In this document: positions 11,065-39,098 of the stretch, in pieces
How the letters are laid out: each line of letters opens with the position of its first letter
Numbering within the stretch: the stretch's first letter is position 1
Source of the DNA: Sipunculus nudus
Taxonomy: Eukaryota > Annelida > Sipuncula > Golfingiida > Sipunculidae
Length of the DNA: 64,000 nt
Assembly (NCBI GenBank): GCA_026874595.1
Contig: CM049318.1
Location: forward strand, 34,619,956-34,683,955
Direction: 5' to 3'
Made by a program: the position numbers and the translations under genes
The notes under the pieces: model-generated
The model's database searches: none
Seen by the model: only the letters and a program-made list of their open reading frames with translations
Told to the model about the DNA's origin: nothing

Positions 11065-14000
11065 TATGGATCAAGATGCTGAAGCATGTTTGATGCCAGC
11101 TATTTTTAACTGAAAGACTTTTTTGTGTTTAATTAATTTAGCATCTATAGAGGACAGAACATGCAATACCACAGTACTCAGCACCTTGGAACCTGTGTTG
11201 CATGAATAAAATATTGTTATATTCAGAACAACTTATATTTTATCAACAGAGGTTACTTGAGTCACTACACTGACTGCATCATTCTGTTCCAGAATAAAAA
11301 TGGCAGTTTTGTGAGTGAATCAACAGTTGTCCCATGGCTATAATTTCATGGCACTTCACTTTGTTTAAACTGCTGATTGACTCTGTATAAAAAGTCCAAC
11401 ATGCCAGAACTGAACAAATACTCCAGACTAAAAGTAGAGATATACTGATATACTTCACAACAGAGAGCAATGAGTGTTTCATTGTGAATTTGTTGGCATT
11501 TTACTCTCCCGGTTTTGATTAAATGTGGAAAAAATGCATGTGTAGAAATCAGAGCTTGGGCCAATTCTAAATTAAATTTGAATTCAAAAGGGAAAAATGC
11601 ATGAATTTAAACAAGTCTATAGAAATAAAAATGAAATTAATTTGAGTTCTTAAATTAAAGTTCAAATGCACAAAATGATTTGCACAGAATTGATGAACAA
11701 ATCTTCAAGCTTTCTTTTTAACTCAGCTGACTATAAGTCAGGCTCTAATGTATTTTCATTTTGAACCTCCAGACCAGCCATGTCTGGTCCCTACAGCCTT
11801 GCCTGGGTAAACTTATTAGTGATGCAATACTGCTATCACAAATGTAGAATCACATGGCAGCCCTGACCTCCCCCCCCCCCCCCCCAACAGATATGTTGCA
11901 TTAGTAACATACTTTAATTGCATTGCTGTTTCCAATCCAATGTATCAACTTTTCCTGAATCAAGTGTTATTTTCAGATATTTATTATTTTACAAATTAAA
12001 AAAAATATATTTTAAGAAAAAATAAATACATCTGTGTATATAATGTGATGTTGACTGAGCAGATTTACTGTTAATGTTGATGCAATTTAGAATTGTTAAT
12101 CAACTTAAATTTTCAAATATAATTGATATATATTGTAAATGTATAGTAAAATTTATAAATTTTGTCCAAAATTTCCCTTAATAAAAAATTAATGTAATAA
12201 AAAAATGAGGACCTAATTCAAACATTCGTTCAGTATTTTTCTGCCTCAGTAGAATGGGAATTAAAGTGGTTTGCTTTGTTTTTCTATCTCTCTGTCTGTT
12301 TTTAAATATTCAATAATTATGAATAAAACTTTTTTTTACCTGTAAGATTAAATTTTTTATCCTGTATGTTTATGCAAAGGTGTTGTAACTTTCCTCACTC
12401 CCTGCCACTGAGTATTTGTTTAGGACAATATTCATCTGGCAACTGCATAAAATTTATAACAGGTAAATAAAGAAATAAATATACAGAGTCACAAAGGTGT
12501 TTTTAAACTCTCATCCTCAAATACCATAGAACTTGTCTTTACTAACTGTTTAAATGCTTCAGTTTCAACATTAGAAAACACATGGTCAGATCACAAGATA
12601 TTATTAGCAACAATCCCCAAACAATTCTTCAATTCAGATCAAACATGGCAACTTCTAACAGCTTAATCTACAATTTCTTCTCTATAGATACTTTTTGAGA
12701 CATTCTGTTTCCTCTCTAATTCAGCAACAACTGCTTCCCAAAACATATAAGTTTTCTACTTTTCCATAAATATTTGATTTATTAAATGTGTATTTTTATA
12801 CTTGCAAATCTCCACTTCCTTCCTCTGCAATTTACAACATCTGGTCATTCCGATTGCAATAATTCAGACACACATTCTTGTTCATATTTAAAATACTGAT
12901 ACTTCTATATAACTATTTCGCTCAACTACATAATTAATACAAAAAATTACATCTGTCAAAATGAAATCTTACAGACCTACATACAACAATCGTGACACAA
13001 TTATATCTGTCTCATTCAGCTGAGCGCCGTGACCCATGGGTCCCTTGTTTTTTGAATATTACACAAGAATTTTCTCATCTTGAAGTAGTTCCCATTTCTG
13101 ATCATCCATGCAGTGTTTTGCTGGAGTCAAATACTTTATGCCTCTTATGGGTGTCACAACCACCAAGTAGAGCCGCTGAAATGCTGTTTTATTTCTTTTA
13201 GGCAATACCAAAAAAATTGTTTTACGGATTTGCCGCTCCCAATTTTTGTGGATCTATTTTTTTTTGTTAAATGAAGACCAGGTCCTAGGTAATGTTGCTA
13301 ATTTGTGCTAAGGCACAATTTCCTTAATTCTGAAAGGTATGGAAAACAGACTAAATTTTGACAGACTAAACAGACTAAATTTGGTCTTGATCATGTACAC
13401 CATTTCAGGAACTTGAGCAAACTTTGTATTTTCTAGGCAAACAGCACAATTTCATGTATTGTGTCTCAACTGGTAAAAAAAAAGAAAGGAAAAGAAAACC
13501 ATGTTTTTTTTTCCCAGAGTCTGTAAAATAAAATAAAAATATGTGTGTGGCCTTACTGAATTTTGTGTAGCAGCACGCTGGCCCACAAATGTCTTATTGT
13601 TAAAGATTGCAACTTTTGAATTTTGATTGAGCTTAAATTGATTGAATTTTTATTTTAATTGATTCAGAATTGAGCTTCCCCCTCCCCCTGAATGTTGAAA
13701 TGAAATGTTAGTTTCATTAAAATTCTTTAATTGGGATTTGGACTAAAAATCTGAATTGACCTCGGGTCTGATGGAGATGTTATCTATAGATTTTAGCCAG
13801 AGAGAGATGTGGAATAATTACAAAGTATATAAAAAGTGGACAACATAAAAATATGTTTGTATAAAAAGAACTGTTATCAAGAGTGACATGGTAGAAACTA
13901 CGGTACATCACGAATCAAAAGATTTTTGACAATTGAAAATTTGGTATAGAATGCTTGGGCAAGGTATGAGATTTGTTCTACCATACACTTTCAGGATTTT

Positions 14001-14103
14001 GATTCTGTCGTCCTTTGTTTTTGTCCATCAGCTGCACCACCTGCAAAGTTATGTTCGTAACGTGCTGACAATGTGTGCAATGTCAATGCTTTGTGTGTTT
14101 CAG

Positions 14104-27356
<13,253 letters not shown>

Positions 27357-27509
27357 TGCTGCCACCTGGTGTTAACAGTCAACATTAAAAAACTTTCCCC
27401 AGCTCTGGCCATATGTATCAGTGCTGACACCTGGTCTCAATAGACAGGACTAAAACTTGAGTGCTCTGGGTTCAAAATACGGCTCTGGATGATGAACAAT
27501 GTTGTCAGC

Positions 27510-27815
27510 GGGAAATAAAAATTTCTGAGATTCTGCAAGAACAACCTGTCATTTTGTGTATATCAATGAAAATACTTGATATTGGGCAAATTACTGACTT
27601 GGTGCTCACAGACAACACAAAAAGTCAGATAAACAGGAAGAGGTGTATCCAATGCAGTGATGCTGTAAATCTTGTAAAACAAGGATATTTTCAAGGCTTG
27701 TTACTTTCATTAATTCATTGAGGTCAAAATGAATTTGGAAACTTAAACTTATGTGAAAATTATGAGTTGTGTAGAAAATCTTGAATTTATCAGGATATTT
27801 ATTTTCACTAATAAA
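27510..27815 (+). terminator. Candidate polyadenylation signals of SMARCD
   Basis: AATAAA hexamers at about 27514 and 27810 follow the TAG at 27354-27356 by 158 and 454 bp. Either gives a plausible 3' UTR; no cleavage evidence is visible. Confidence 0.35.
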
Positions 27816-28651
27816 GATTAATTTTTTTCCAGAAGAAAACAAATTTATACATATAATAAATACTCTGCTGGTTTCATATTATATACTTATGGAGAGAGAG
27901 ATAGCAATGAAGAGGTGGTTACTCAATTGTTTTATGAAAATCACATACTAAAACAAGATTTATTGTTCAGTTTGTGAAAATTGAATGTTACTTCATACAT
28001 GTATTCTGTAACTCTTTAAAGTAATACAATGAGACAATGATGAAAATACGAAAATTTGTTAGTTTTGAAAGACCAAGTGCATAATGTGGCGTTAAATTTG
28101 TTGTCGTAGTGCAAGAGTATGCTACATATAAGTTGAGACACTTAATAGCTTCAAGATTACACATTCCATTATGAAAGATGCACCATGTCAGTTTCACGTC
28201 ATTAACTTGTCTGATCCAGGAACTATATTTAGACTTAAGTGGTGTGAATCCATGGTGATCATTGTAATGTCATAATGGTTGCCACTGTATCGCAGCCAAA
28301 TATTTAAAATCTTCCTAAACGATGGTTAAAAATCATTAGATTGAATTCGACCCCACTGATTATCTTTTAAACCTAGAGTGTCAGAAAAACAATAGACTTG
28401 TAACATTTATAAATAATGCTTTGAGAAATGAAAATACATTATTTTTTGTCACTGCCATTTCTTGTGGACTCAAGATTGTATGGATTTTTACTATGAATAA
28501 AAGTATATGTGAAGTGATATATGATACATTTGTTAATCTGTTGAATATCAGAGTGAATGTCCATCTTTCTAAAGCCTGTCAACAGAATAAAGCTTAAGTT
28601 CCAAAAATGCTCACTGGTATGCAGTAAACATAAATATGCATATTGATACAT

Positions 28652-28671
28652 CGGGGGGGGGGGGGGGGGGG
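28652..28671. repeat. Poly-G run
   Basis: About 18-19 consecutive G. Comparable G or C runs occur at about 9877-9891 (G), 11873-11885 (C), 20691-20713 (C) and 61049-61064 (C). Homopolymer lengths in an assembly are unreliable. Confidence 0.9.
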
Positions 28672-29468
28672 ATGGGGGAGTAGAGAAGTCATTTTCCAGA
28701 GGAAAACACTATCACTTATGACAAAGTGTGGAATTCCTTAGTCCATTACCATGCATATTCAATCACAACAGTGAACAATCAAAACATGTTGCATATGCAT
28801 ATATATATACACATACATACTGCATACGCATATATGGAATCATTCCGAGAATAAATTGTGTCCGATTCCTAGCTGCATACACATGCATACCACATACATT
28901 GAATGCCACCTTAATATACACAATCCAATTTAGTATTTACTTTTTCTGGTTAACTGGTTAGCATAACCACATGTCCATTTAACAGTGCCAAAAAGTGGAC
29001 AGATCAATTCAACAGTGGTTGTCAGTTTCATAAAATTCTGAATTTTCCCCAACAATTTCTGCAAAATTAAAATGAGGTCAGAAATATGTCTTTTCAGTCT
29101 TCATTAGTTTAAACACTTTCCTCTAATTGCATTTAAGTTTGACACAAGAAACATTTAAGTGTAACTGAGGCTACAAGAATTTATGATACCTGCTATCATC
29201 TTAACACTTTAAATCTTAGTTTGATATTGCCCTCACAAATTTATTCCAGCGCAACTGAATACGACACAGTTTCTTATTAAAAGAACCAAATATTTACCCA
29301 TATAAAAACAGTCATCCTGTGAAAGCAAGTATAAAACTGAAGTCATTTGAAATTAACTGGTGGTGTCATTCTGATAGGAGACTTGGTGATAACTTTAGTA
29401 GTCACACATGTACGTTAGGGTCTCATTTAATGTCACAGGTTCTCAAGATCTAACAAACAAAACAAACA

Positions 29469-29470
<2 letters not shown>

Positions 29471-29546
<76 letters not shown>
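29471..29546. repeat. (AT)n microsatellite, about 76 bp
   Basis: An uninterrupted AT tract in the interval between the two convergent genes, preceded by AAACAAACAAAA. Confidence 0.98.
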
Positions 29547-29548
<2 letters not shown>

Positions 29549-29924
29549 TTGTTCCTTTGGTGTGAACACAACTTTTGTGTAAAGTTACTAACGGACAAAC
29601 CAACAAAGGGGCAAATCTAATACTTCACCACCTTAGGAAGGTGTAACAAACAACCACAAAACTCGTAATAAAGAGAAATGTTTTATTACCAACAAGATGT
29701 ACTTAATGATAGTCAAAACATGGACAATACATACATGAAGTGATGGAGATACTGATGTTTGTACAAAAGACCAGTAATATTATGAATAAGTATACGCATC
29801 GTTTCATTTGGCGAGACTTAAACTGAACACCCAAGTGAATGTATAAGCACAAAGCAAAATGTACAACTTACAAAGGGTTGGTATACCATGTATACATAAT
29901 TACATATAAACAACCAGTTTATGT

Positions 29925-30090
29925 GGTCGAAAAGTGGAGCAGATGATAGCGAGTTCAAATCCCAGGCAGGCTGCAGTGAGATTTTTCACAGTCAGCCCTT
30001 GACCAAGGTATGCTCTCTGCATCCTGTTTCTCAGGTCTTCTAAAAATGAGATTAGCCATTTACATTGGTTTGTGCATATACAGTCACACA
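29925..30090 (+). repeat. tRNA-derived SINE, family S degenerate copy
   Basis: GAGTTCAAATCCCAGGC (B box) is followed by GTGAGATTTTTCACAGTCAG then CCC, and CTCTCTGCATCC. This matches the central part of family S. Confidence 0.5.
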
Positions 30091-33000
30091 TGGGATTTTA
30101 GCTCAACTGACACAGACAAAGTTTTTTTCGTCCGACTTCAGAAGGTATAATGAGATGGAATGAAATCGATTGATATCTTCTCACATAAAACCAGATAAAG
30201 AAAAATAACCAGTGCATACTACATCACTATATTTAAATAATATTCTCTTTAGTTAGAAAGTGAAAATAATGTTTAAATATCTGTGTCAAATTTACTGCAA
30301 CTAGATGAAGACCTGATCAAACTAACTGTTGCAAACAGGTGCATATCACTTTCTACTGCAGCAAAGCCTTGATTATCTAAACATCTGTGAGGATGAAAAA
30401 TAGGTTCAATATACAATTAAACTTTCAAATTAGATATCCCTTTACAAAATATAAAAATGCTACTTTTAACTTCAGCTATAAATAACAGTTTAGACATTAG
30501 GTGTTCAGATAATAAATAGCCTACAAACAACAACAGTTTATACTCCAAAGAATAGTAACTGTAGAATTTCTTACAGTTTCATATTATTTCAACACGTTTA
30601 GCATGATTATAATATTGTGGGGAAGACCTGCTCAATCCAATCAAACAACACCTCTCTGTAACAGATGAGACAATATATAATACTTTAAAATGACAATGTT
30701 GTGCAAATGTTTTATGTATTAAATTTTGTGTTCAGGTTTATCACCTTAAAAATTTCTCATTGTTGGAGATGAATGAAGAAAAAGATAAACATAGCTCTTC
30801 ATGTGTACTGATTTTGTTGTTTGTCTCATGAACAAATGTTATAACAACAAATTTTACCTTTTTGATGTTTTGTTATGTTTACAGTATGTACAAAAAGTAC
30901 AGTTAATACACAATTCTGGGCAATATACACAAACACAGCATGATAAGACACAAAAAACAAACCTTAAACAAAACCGACTCTTTACCAGTCAAACCCACTC
31001 CTCAAACTTGACAAAGCTTCAAACAATCTCCACCAGAGGTCTCACCTAAAGCTCCATCACCATCTGCCCATTTCTGTATTACCTGTAATCTTGCAAACTG
31101 GACACCAGAGGTTAAGCTGGGGCTCGATTAATTTCTGCCACTGTGTAATATACCAACTTTTCCTGGAAAGACCAACACAATGGTAGTGGTCATGTTGCAT
31201 TTGTTTTAATTCATTACACTTTCACAGTGCTGGCACTGGCACAGGGCTTAGAATGTCCTGACTGATGAGACTGGGTTACTAAATGAGAAGAAACTTTGTA
31301 AAAACCTGCAAAGTCACAATACCTTACTGTCACTGATTTGGAACCTGTTGTCTAAGTGCAAGAATCCCGGGGCAGGCCATATATTACAAAGGCAGCCAAA
31401 GCAAGCAGTAGGTATGTGAAATGGCTTAGAACAAATGTAGAATTATTTATGTGTATGGCATGTAGGACAGAGCACACATTTGTACCACACCATGGGTCAA
31501 GCAGTTGTGTCAAAACAAACAGACTGACAGCAAGGAGATTGGGTAGTCACTTGCTGCCCTCTAGCGGAGATTAGATGATCTAGAGTCTGCATGAAAATCT
31601 CTATCTGTCAGTTAACACAAACATATAACAGCATAAAGTAAACATATAATGTTAGGACACAAAACAGTGACTACACCAGAAATATGTCATTTTACAGTGC
31701 ATGTCACCAAAAGTCTAGGTGTAATGTAAACCCAGCTGTATGTAATAAATAGATGGTGTCTACAATTAACTTGCCAAAAGATCATTAAGATGAAATTAAT
31801 AAGCTATTATTTTATGTTTCAGAGTTAAATTCATGTATAATCAACGATCTGTGTTTGCCATTCCATTAACACCATGAAAAGTATTAAAACTTCAAAGAAA
31901 GCACAAGCCAAATGGACTTAACATTATTTATATGTTATTGCATTATTACCATGTGAATTATAAAGATTTTCTTTTTTTTTTAAATTAATTTCATATCCAC
32001 TTTTTCTTGGGTAACAGCTGGAATCCGATATGAGGTTTGTGTGCATTGTGCATATATTCATGCTAAATGGATTCAAAACCAAAGTGTGCAAAATATATAT
32101 GTGTGGACTGTACAGCCAGAAGTTCCAAAGGATACAGCAAGCACAAAATTATCATGGAATTCCCCTGAAAAACAATTTGTTCGAAATATTTTCTTGGGCA
32201 TCGGTCAGTTCTGCATACCCTACATGTGAAAACCACTCCTGAGGCAATTTCACACATCTGTGTTTACATGCTGACAGACTAATTGATTTACACAATTACT
32301 AAATTATGAGTGATTTTTCAAGCAAATACGTACACAGTAAAAGCTTGTTGTGTCAAAGTCAAAGGGACTTGCAATAGACACAAGCAAGGTTTGACACAAG
32401 CAAGTTTTTCTTGTTAAATGAGCTCCACACAACGAGGTTAAAATGTATAATGGCCACACTGGTTTTATACCTAATTTTCCAAAAACAAACAAAGTTCCAC
32501 AGCTGACATTCAATGTACAACATTAGCAGGCAAGCAAACCTGTACTATATTATGCTGAACAAACCTGTTTGCTATAAACCATAATGCCCCTTCCTTGAAT
32601 GTTCCCCCAACAGATGATGCACATGTCCATCAAGTTTGAACCAAGATGAATGCATTGGTTTGCATTATGTGACTTGGAATATCATTTTTAACATATGCTA
32701 TTACTATAATGAATGCATGATACAGTTATATGATATACATTTTTTTGTTGTGAATATCTTCAATCCTGATTCAGGCTGACTGCATATGGATAAAACCATA
32801 TTTTAATTTGCAGTTAAAAAAGTGGTAAGATGTTCAGTATGTTGTTTTTTTTTGTAAGATTAAAAAAATATAAAAAATAAGTCTCAGCCATATATATGAA
32901 TAGCTCTCAAAATTTTCATTCACAATTTGACTTTCAAATACACAGCTATAATGTAAATGGCAGCATAAACCTTGTTCATTTGCTAAATTCACCTACTGCC

Positions 33001-34168
33001 ATTCTTTGCCACATTTCAGTATTCTGTTTTCTTTCTGTTAAAAAAGCATTCTCTCGTTGCACAAACATCATGTAATGACAGTTCAACCTGAACACTTTTT
33101 TCATATCCTGGTGTGGCAACAGGATTATAAGTGGCTTCGGTAAAATATGTTGTCATTTTCAACAGCTATTTCCTTGTTTTCAAGTTCCTTTGCATGAGCC
33201 ATGACAGAGCAGATCCTGAGCTGCTGTGTGCGTGAACAACAGAGTACTTGCACAGACATACCACACCTGTGCATTATTTGGCCAGTTGAGTACCTTGAGC
33301 CCAAAGATTTTGGAAGAAGGGATTATTTCTTAGATCTCAAGCATTTTGTGACAGCTTAGTATGTTAGTAAATCTTTACTCAACTAGATTTATCTCCTTTA
33401 ACCTAAATCCCCAATCACACATTATAGGTACTGTTCACTGTTTTTCCTGATTAATTATGGTGCCATGCATCAACTTGGGTATGGCAATGGTGAGCCACTG
33501 ATATTTAAAAACCGTTTGAAACTGCCAGGTAACCTACAGACCTTCTTGGATCATCTGGGATAGGTATGGTTCATGTTGGACTCGCACAACCCCCCCCCCC
33601 TCCCTATCCAGCATCTTAACTGACTGTTGCTAGTAAGTTATTATGAACTGTAAATGTGTGACTGGAACTTATCCGTAATTACACTGATAAAGGTAGCATA
33701 AACGACAATCAAGAATTCATAATTATGTCACCAACTGTGCATTAAAACAAACACAGTTTTTATCAAATTTGACAATATCACTCCTCTGCCACCCTCATGT
33801 AACACCAATAACTCCTTCAAACTTTGCATTGGCAGGACAATGGGGTTACACTGTAACTACTATGATAGTATCATAATTATGGTAAATGAATACATGTATC
33901 CTGGCAAAATTGATATCATGCAAGAAAATACAAAAATACACAGGAACCAGACAAACCTTGCCTGGTCTGTTCAGTTAGTTTAAGCTATATAAAGTAAAAC
34001 AATGTTTGTGTTCAAACAATAAACTCTGATATTTGTGAAATCAAAAGAATTTTTTATCTCAAAGAAAATTTCAAATAAGTTACTAATAAATAAATATTTT
34101 AAATTGATTCTTATATAATTCTTATCACTTCTCTGGTTTGGTTAATATACTTTTCCAATTTATAATAA

Positions 34169-34174
34169 TTTATT
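34169..34174 (-). terminator. Candidate polyadenylation signal of the PPxY membrane protein gene
   Basis: TTTATT on the + strand reads AATAAA on the - strand about 390 bp past the stop codon. The region is AT-rich, so chance matches are common. Confidence 0.25.
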
Positions 34175-34565
34175 AAATTAAATTTTAATAGTGTAACACT
34201 GATAAACAAATAAATACAAAATTTATATCCATGCCCTGGATATGAAATAATAAATAATTAATTTATCATCACCAGGCTTTTGTCAAAGTCAATCAAAATC
34301 GTAACAAGGGTATTATAAATGACTAGAGAGAAAATGAGATACAGCTAAAAATAAAAGCTGTAGGCCAAAAAATTATGAATGAAATAATTTCAGCCCAGTT
34401 TAATATCAGCAACACTATATCTCTTTTGATTAAGCATTTGACAATGTCTTTCTTGACCTTGGTGGCGCAAAATATTTTGTACATGTACATATGAGTAAAT
34501 ATATTTTAATGCACTTTTCTCCAGTTTTCTTATTACACATAACATGCTCCTCCAACCTCCAGTTT

Positions 34566-34966
34566 TCAGCCTTCCTCCCTTGCCTGCAAGTCTGATGACC
34601 TTGGTCTGAACTGCTGACCAATCCCATTACAACCTGAGAGCTGATTGGACAAGCCATCAATTACCGTGTGCTGATTGGACAATCCACCATTGCCTGCATG
34701 CTGGTTGGACAACCCATCAGTTACTGCATGCTGATTGGTCAAACCATCAGATACTGAGTGCTGATTGGACAGTTCATTAGTGACCATGCTGCATTGTGGT
34801 TGGTCACCTGATGACTCCTGCTCCTTGTCTGACTGGCCTGATTGGGGTAGGCTGTAAGGGGGCGGGGCCTCTACCCCTACAGGAGAGTAGGGGGGCAGTG
34901 ATGACTCTGTTAACAAGCTGGTGATCTGAGTGGAGGCTGGTCCATTTACACCATTACTGGCTGGAC
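34566..34966 (-). CDS. PPxY membrane protein exon 6 (two PPxY motifs, decapeptide repeats, stop)
   Basis: A 401-bp exon with acceptor CTTTACAG. It encodes GPASNGVNGPASTQ, SLPPYSP and APPPYSL, then five 10-residue repeats of the form LSNQHxVxDG, and ends SSDLQAREEG-stop. Absence of frame-breaking changes among the 30-bp repeats supports coding use. Confidence 0.8.
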
Positions 34967-37900
34967 CTGTAAAGAAACAGGTAAAATAATTCTAGCTGAG
35001 GGTAAACAGCGGTCTGTCACATCCAAAGTTCACAAAGCACAAGTGGTGTGTCAGTTAACTTTTTTTATGGAAGATCGGGTGTTTTTTTTCATAATCATTT
35101 AAACAGGTTGCATTTTTGCACAACTGATCACAAACAATTATGTATACACATCCAAAGAAGTAATATTTTCAAAATAAAAGATTCTCTGTCTGTCAGAGAA
35201 AGAAAAACAGGCCAAAATTTGGTGAACAACATTAACTAAACAATGGTTAAACCTAAACCCTGTGCATGCAAACAAGTGTTATCAACCTGGCTTATACCTT
35301 TACCTCACAGCCTTAGGTGCAAGACTTAATTTACTTGATCAATATTTTAGGTGTAATTCTATACAACAGATTTCACAGTAATATTGAGGGCACATAATAA
35401 TCGATCATTGGTAGTTTTATTTCTTTCAATCATTGAACAAGATTTAATAAACCAATTCCTACCAATGCAAACATACAACAGATTTTTACAACTAACCCAT
35501 GGATAGTTCAATATAGAAAATTGTGATATCAAATTAGGACGTACAAAATAATAAGCTTACTGAGAAACAAGTAATGTTGTGTCTCAGAAAAATGGACCAA
35601 TAAGAAAGTTTTGTATAGGACTGTTTGACACATATGGATTTAATTTGGTAATCATTGAAACAAACTGTGAAGATTTGCCCCAAAGAGGAATATTCAACAT
35701 CATCTGGCCTGACAACTAGATTTTATGTTATACATATAAATGCTAACATAGCTCTTTCTAAGTTTACAAGTTTGCCACTAATGTTCTAAGCTAACAGTTC
35801 TCTAAACTTTCCCCATTTACAAAGCACTTTGTCAACACTAATTTTTTTTAATCATGTGGTTTGGCTTGGTTGGTTGGGTTGGGCCACCAGGGGACATGAT
35901 TACTGTTGGACAATTTGGAGCTAGCTCAGTGATTGGCCTCACTGATGAGCTATAATAAAGCAAGCTTACTCAGAACTACTTGCTAAGCAGCTTATTTTTT
36001 TTTATTTATGTACATCTGAAAATAAAAACAACACTCTAAAGCACTGGTATCCCAGTTATTTACCTGGAAATTTGGCACAATGTTGAATTTTGCTGACAAA
36101 TTGCAAATTTGACTGGCTGCCTATATCATACCCAGATTGCATTTCAGTACATGGCTCTCAACCATCTTGTCTCAAAACCCATCAACAGCCTGTAAAACTG
36201 GCAGTGTTTACTTTATTAAGGATAGGTCCATGGCCTGTTGGTGGCACTGTCTGTTGAATGAGGATGAAGGTATCAATATGATAAGAATGACATGTTATTA
36301 ATAAGCCTTCTGGATTTCAGGTTTTATATGCACATGGTTAGGAATAATCAAGAAGCCATATCCTGTCGATAAGACATTAGAGCAGATCTCTGAGTTTCTA
36401 TAACATTATTTCACCATTATGCCTTAAAAGGCACCAACGGGTTATGAACTGGGGACCTTTAACTCTGAAGTCCAATGCCTTAACAATTAGGCTAAAGTTA
36501 GAGGAATTCATGCTGCATTTTTTCTGCTGCCATACATGCCATATAATTTATAGAGCGGACTATGGTTTATCTAATTTTTTTTAATCATAATTTTTTTTTT
36601 TAATGCTTGCTTAGCTAATTACTATATACATCTGCAATGTCCCATTCCGGTTTTGGACTACATGATAAGGGCTTATACTCAATAATTCTGGTGTCAACCA
36701 GGTTCAGTGTACCACTCCTGCAAGTCCTTGGGTGTGTGTCATTCCCATTATTGGGTCATTACGCCAAGGAAGCCCCGAAAGGCGCACTTATTTGTGAGTG
36801 AAACACGACTGATGAGCACAGTCTCCCCATTAAGCCTGCAGAGCTCTATCCCTGGGTGGGGGCCGACGGTGAAAAATTTCACCATCTCTTCTAAGATTCA
36901 AACTCACGATATCCCGGTTTTGCACCCTGTGCTCGACCCCTGAGCCACAGAAGCTGGTTTATCTGATGTTTCTGCAACTTACCTGGATAAGGAGGAAGAG
37001 ATGGTATGAAGTCTTTATCTGTCAGATCAACTCCTTCCTTCAAAATCACCTATAAACAAAAATTATACAATGTCTAGTATACTCAGGAATGGTGGTCAAA
37101 AGTGAAAAAGATGAGGCTGAGTAATCATAATATACATTAATGTGATATTTATAATATGGTGTTATTGATAATGCTAGTAAACCTATTTCTATTTATTTCT
37201 AAAGAAAAATTAAAACACAAACTTTCATGTTAAGAATTCCTGCCTTCAAATATTGAAATATATATACAAAATTAACATCCACAAGCTTTCAGTAAACAAC
37301 CCCTAGAGGTTAACAATGCTGAAAAAGTGAAAAACCTATAAAATGCCGGCCATCATCCAACAGTCATAACATGGTTTAAGATAAAACAAAAGAGACTCTT
37401 GAATACAAAAGAATTGTTTCAAGTTTTTAACACCAGGTGGAGCTGATCAGCAACCATGGTATTATCATAAACTAGAATTTCTTTGTTGCCATAGAATCCC
37501 CAGAAAATCAACCCCCCCCCCCTAAGAAAAGGTCCCCCTCTTCCCCAGTATATACTGAAATTTTGTTTCAACCTTGGTTTCTTCCATCTATCAACTTGAG
37601 AACAATATTTTTCACCAAAAATTGGAATATTCAAGGTCAAAGCCACTCTCATAGGAGAGGTCATGATCCCAATTTAAATTTACTTTATCCAATAACCTAT
37701 ATACCAATGTATATGAATAAAATGAAAGAAATATGTCCATTAGTTTTTTATTTCTAATGCTCACAGTACTGTCATGTGGCAATGAAGGGCGTATAAAAAG
37801 GTGTGAAAACAAGAAAAAGACAGGTGGTGCCACCTGTCTTTTGCAGAAGACAAAGCTATCCAAGATATTCAGTCAATTTGATTTTTGGACTAATCCATGC

Positions 37901-39059
37901 ATCTCTTATTGAAATATTTAAGATTTTGTGTTATTTTCTCCTGAAATGGACTAATTCAAGGTCAAGGTCAATCTCATGGGAGAGGTCATGATCCCAATGT
38001 AAATATACATCATCCCATAACCAATATGGATGTATATGTATAATATGATAGAAAAATGTCCATTAGTTTTTTACTAGTAATGCTCACAGTACTGTCAAGT
38101 GGCATGATGGGTGTATTAAACAGCAAGAAAACAAGAAAAGGATAACAGATGGCTCCACCAATTTCCCACACTATCCAAGATCTTTGGTTATCTTGATTTT
38201 TGGACCAATCCATGCAAGATTTCTTGAGATATTTAAGAATTTGTGTAATTTTCAACCAAAATGAACTAATTTAAGGTAAAGGTCACCTTCCTAGAAATGT
38301 CATGACCCCATTTTGAATAGGCTTTGTCCTCCCACCCATTTCTATGCACATCAAGTTTGGTAAAGATCTGTGAAATATTTTTGAATTATACTGCCTGAAA
38401 GAAATCTCAGCTGCGGCCCAGATTTCGGCGGCGCAACTGTCCTTAAACCAAAGCATTCCGACTTTTTTCTGAGGATACTATAACTTATTACCTAAAAGAA
38501 CACTGCGATGGGAATTAATATGATGTGAGGAGTATATGGGGTCACTGATGGACAGACAGGTACACTGAAGGTGAACAGGATATAACACAAGTGCAGGATA
38601 TACTTGACAGATTTTAAAGTCCAGATACCAGGTTATTATTCCAGTTATCATCAAATGCACTGGGACAAAGCCAAGGTAAAATGGTATCTTCTTCAGGCAG
38701 TAAAATTTGGTTTTAAACTAGGCCAGATCAACAGGAGTGCTATTGTCTGCAATTCAGGGCTTGCTCAATCAAAAGGTAAACATACTTGACACATTTCAAA
38801 GTTATTCTACAAACTACTGTTTCTTATTTTTTTTTTGTGCCAACAGAACTTTTGTTTATACATGTTTACAAAATCTCAGTGCAAGGGTTGTCAAACTGGC
38901 TTTGGCCAACTTAGTTGTTTTAGCTTTCTTAACTAGTTGTTTAAGCTTTCTTAACTGTTTCTTAAATTTTTACCATTTTATGTTTTCATCTTCACCTGTT
39001 ATGGCGCCACTTAGCAGCACTGAGAGCTGGATATTGGTGCAGCATTAAATTGATAAATA

Positions 39060-39098
<39 letters not shown>

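Larger units (their letters stand above)
1..14103. other. Gene-free repeat-rich DNA upstream of the first visible SMARCD exon
   Basis: Apart from the minisatellite, MITE-like and SINE-like elements listed separately, I see no supported exon here. It is probably SMARCD intron 1 or intergenic. Open frames are short and have no recognisable homology. I looked for a Gly/Pro/Met-rich exon ending one base into a codon at a donor and found none. Confidence 0.6.
27357..34565. other. Convergent intergenic interval including both 3' UTRs
   Basis: AT-rich sequence with the (AT)n tract, a poly-G run, a SINE fragment at 29925 and C-runs at about 33590. No reading frame with recognisable homology on either strand. 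Confidence 0.6.
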
